This document shows, one piece after another, positions 6,023-7,451 of a stretch of 7,451 nucleotides of DNA (within the stretch, counting starts at the first letter, position 1; every line of letters begins with the position of its first letter). The stretch covers positions 1 through 7,451 of the forward strand of contig JAFDFH010000110.1 in the NCBI GenBank assembly GCA_019309945.1, written 5' to 3'. The notes under the pieces were generated by a model. It was not told where the DNA came from and made no database searches. It saw nothing but the letters and a program-made list of their open reading frames with translations. Position numbers and translations under genes: made by a program. The stretch comes from Deltaproteobacteria bacterium (GTDB taxonomy: Bacteria > Desulfobacterota > Desulfobacteria > Desulfobacterales > JAFDFH01).

Positions 6023-6580
6023 TCAAAAAACCAGGTGTATATAGTCAACATATAAAACATACTTCTTCTGGGGGTGGGCCATAAAGATTAATAACCTGTA
6101 TATCTTTTTCAGGTTCAATGGCCTGTAGGTGCCGGATGTAACCAGGCTTTTCAGAGGGATGTGAATATGATTCGGCCCTGGTTTGAGGATAAATCGCCCA
6201 TTATATCTGTCAGCATAACCGGGATTTTCTTTTTGATCATCTATCCGAATGGATATCATCGTTTTTTCCTTTTCCGGGTTGTAAATATCAATGCAAATTG
6301 CCGTGTATTTAGACCAGTCGTTCACACCAAGGATTGGATTCAACCCCGGATAATCTGAAGGATAAAGCCCCATTCGCAAAGATCGATTTCCATGGGTAAC
6401 ATGTTCTTTTGACAAGGAAAAAAGTGTAAAACATTTCCAGCGCAGTTGGTCCAGTTCGGCATCAGTCTCAAAATCAAAAAGCACAAGCTCTGGCGGCACA
6501 TGCGTTGAACAGGCAACCATAATGAATAGAAATACGATCATCAAGATGGTTCGAATCAGGGATATAGTAAAATCTGTCAT
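6023..6580 (-). CDS. lipoprotein with carbohydrate-binding-like beta-sandwich domain
   Basis: The 185-residue product begins with a signal peptide (hydrophobic residues 6-23, TISLIRTILMIVFLFIMVA) ending in a lipobox at Cys24 (MVAC, with Met at -3 instead of the usual Leu), followed by Ser at +2, so outer-membrane sorting is plausible if the usual rule holds. The mature part (about 32-185) has the pattern of a galactose-binding-like or CIA30-like jelly roll: LFDFE near the start, HGNRSLRMGLYPSDYPG, DWSKYTAICIDIYNP, ISIRIDD, YADRYNGRFILKPGPNHIHIPL, and a closing strand YVLYVDYIHLV. Such domains bind sugars or act as protein-interaction modules; the ligand is unknown. AGGA (6588-6591) lies 7 bases before the ATG. 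It follows the metallophosphoesterase gene after 34 bases on the same strand and is probably its operon partner in the envelope. The lipoprotein call is firm; the fold call rests on sequence pattern only. Confidence 0.85.
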   Translation of the reverse strand: MTDFTISLIRTILMIVFLFIMVACSTHVPPELVLFDFETDAELDQLRWKCFTLFSLSKEHVTHGNRSLRMGLYPSDYPGLNPILGVNDWSKYTAICIDIYNPEKEKTMISIRIDDQKENPGYADRYNGRFILKPGPNHIHIPLKSLVTSGTYRPLNLKKIYRLLIFMAHPQKKYVLYVDYIHLVF

Positions 6581-6614
6581 AGAATTTTCCTACTTTCGTT
6601 TCATCCTGTCAAAT

Positions 6615-7451
6615 TCAAAAATGCAGAACCACCAGCTCCGGAGGCCTAAAAATCCGAAGAGGAAGATGGCTGGTGCCAATGCCCCGTGTCACATACATCT
6701 TCTTTTTTCCATTTATAAACAGGCCCTGGTTGTATCTTGCATTTTTTTCATAACCCAGTATCCGCCACATCCAGGAAGGAAGAGGAATCTGTCCGCCATG
6801 GGTATCTCCTGCAAGCATAATCACGTTCTGATCATTATCCAGCGAATCAAATACAAGTGGATTATGACTCAATATTATGCCCTGTGCATTTTTCCTTAAA
6901 AATCGTAATGTCTCTCTAGAAAAAGAATTTTCGAACTCCTCATCTATTCCCCCGATCATCAAACGACCACCAGGAAGGCTAACCTGTTCAACGGAGTTTC
7001 TTAAAAACCGCACGTTATGACGTTGCGTGGGTATTCCTTTTCCTGGTTCATGACAAAAGAGGCAGCACTTTCTTGAAGATCTGTAATCGTAGTCCCCCAT
7101 TACAGCCCACACTCCAATTTTAGCCTTTAATCTGGAAAGAAAAGTCAAAGCCGGCTCATAGTCGCCCTCCCACCTAACATAGTCGCCGATTAAGAAAATC
7201 AGATCAGGTTTAAAGGCTTCAATCAGATTTAAAACTTTTTCTTCATGTTTTCCGATTATACGGATATGAAGGTCGGAAATCTGAACCGCTATTCTACCTT
7301 TCAAAACTTTGTTTAATCCGGCATCCTTAATCCATAAATGTTTAATTTCTACCTGGTTAGGCTCGATGCAAAAACCATAAATCAATATTAATAAAGCAAT
7401 CGCAGGAATCACCCAGGCAATGTTTTTCTTTCTTTTCAGAATATTATGAAG
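6615..7451 (-). CDS. membrane-anchored YkuE-like metallophosphoesterase, 5' end beyond window
   Basis: The frame is open to the right edge: 13 codons with a basic run (KRKK) precede the GTG at 7410-7412, so the true start probably lies outside. Numbering here is from that GTG. A hydrophobic helix (about residues -3 to 15, up to IYGFCIEP) anchors the protein, placing the enzyme domain outside the cytoplasm as in YkuE/LpxG-like proteins. Calcineurin-like motifs appear in order: D47-L-H49, G76-D77, GDYDY 106-110, SHNP (His183) and GDTHGGQ 202-208. Two differ from the family rule: GNHD has become GDYD and GHTH has become GDTH, so the metal site is altered. A segment after GDYDY contains C117-L-F-C120-H121, a CxxCH cytochrome-c motif. 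The C-terminal part (YNQGLF, YVTRGIGTSHLPLRIFRPPELVVLHF) is characteristic of the family and complete. Family members hydrolyse phosphoesters, for example UDP-diacylglucosamine; the substrate here is unknown. It heads a two-gene unit with the lipoprotein. Confidence 0.88.
   Translation of the reverse strand, partial: LHNILKRKKNIAWVIPAIALLILIYGFCIEPNQVEIKHLWIKDAGLNKVLKGRIAVQISDLHIRIIGKHEEKVLNLIEAFKPDLIFLIGDYVRWEGDYEPALTFLSRLKAKIGVWAVMGDYDYRSSRKCCLFCHEPGKGIPTQRHNVRFLRNSVEQVSLPGGRLMIGGIDEEFENSFSRETLRFLRKNAQGIILSHNPLVFDSLDNDQNVIMLAGDTHGGQIPLPSWMWRILGYEKNARYNQGLFINGKKKMYVTRGIGTSHLPLRIFRPPELVVLHF

Noticed and set aside
6522..6899. 125-codon + strand frame across the lipoprotein/phosphoesterase junction
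   Set aside because: It is antisense to two well supported genes and has no coherent protein features.
7410..7412. GTG as true start of the phosphoesterase
   Set aside because: The frame continues open upstream through a basic n-region (KRKK) that suits the following membrane helix, and no ribosome binding site precedes the GTG.

Overview
The window looks like part of a mesophilic Gram-negative chromosome of modest GC content. My best guess is a sulfate-reducer-like member of Desulfobacterota. This rests on gene style (PilZ proteins, a lipoprotein, a YkuE-like phosphoesterase) and on short palindromic intergenic elements that I associate with that group. It is inference, not proof.

Left part, + strand: a short inverted-terminal-repeat element (about 50-194) is followed by two small PilZ-domain genes (240-629 and 743-1024). 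Next come a 51-codon piece of a response-regulator receiver domain (1017-1172) and a very large GlmS-like gene (1169-4921). The last three genes overlap one another by a few bases, so they are almost certainly co-transcribed and translationally coupled. The large protein carries recognisable glutamine amidotransferase (class II) and double SIS (sugar isomerase) motifs of glucosamine-6-phosphate synthase. At 1250 residues it is about twice the usual length, with a long N-terminal extension, large insertions in the amidotransferase half and a C-terminal extension of more than 300 residues. A reasonable reading is an amino-sugar-forming or sugar-phosphate-sensing enzyme tied to cyclic-di-GMP (PilZ) control, perhaps for surface polysaccharide. 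That functional link is inferred.

Middle part: a 434-base gap without a convincing gene (4922-5355) lies between the end of the large gene and a convergent 66-codon gene of unknown function on the - strand (5356-5556), which has a perfect ribosome binding site. Upstream of that gene are an A+T-rich stretch and a second inverted-repeat element (5776-5926). The second element shares a core with the first but lies in the opposite orientation and has different terminal repeats. A hairpin sits directly next to it.

Right part, - strand: a two-gene unit encodes a membrane-anchored YkuE-like metallophosphoesterase (6615 to beyond the right edge) with altered metal-site motifs and an unexpected CxxCH haem-binding-type motif. 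It is followed after 34 bases by a small lipoprotein with a beta-sandwich, carbohydrate-binding-like domain (6023-6580). Both products are expected to act outside the cytoplasm.

The most notable items are the oversized GlmS-like protein and its coupled PilZ/receiver neighbours, the two mosaic inverted-repeat elements, and the CxxCH-bearing phosphoesterase.
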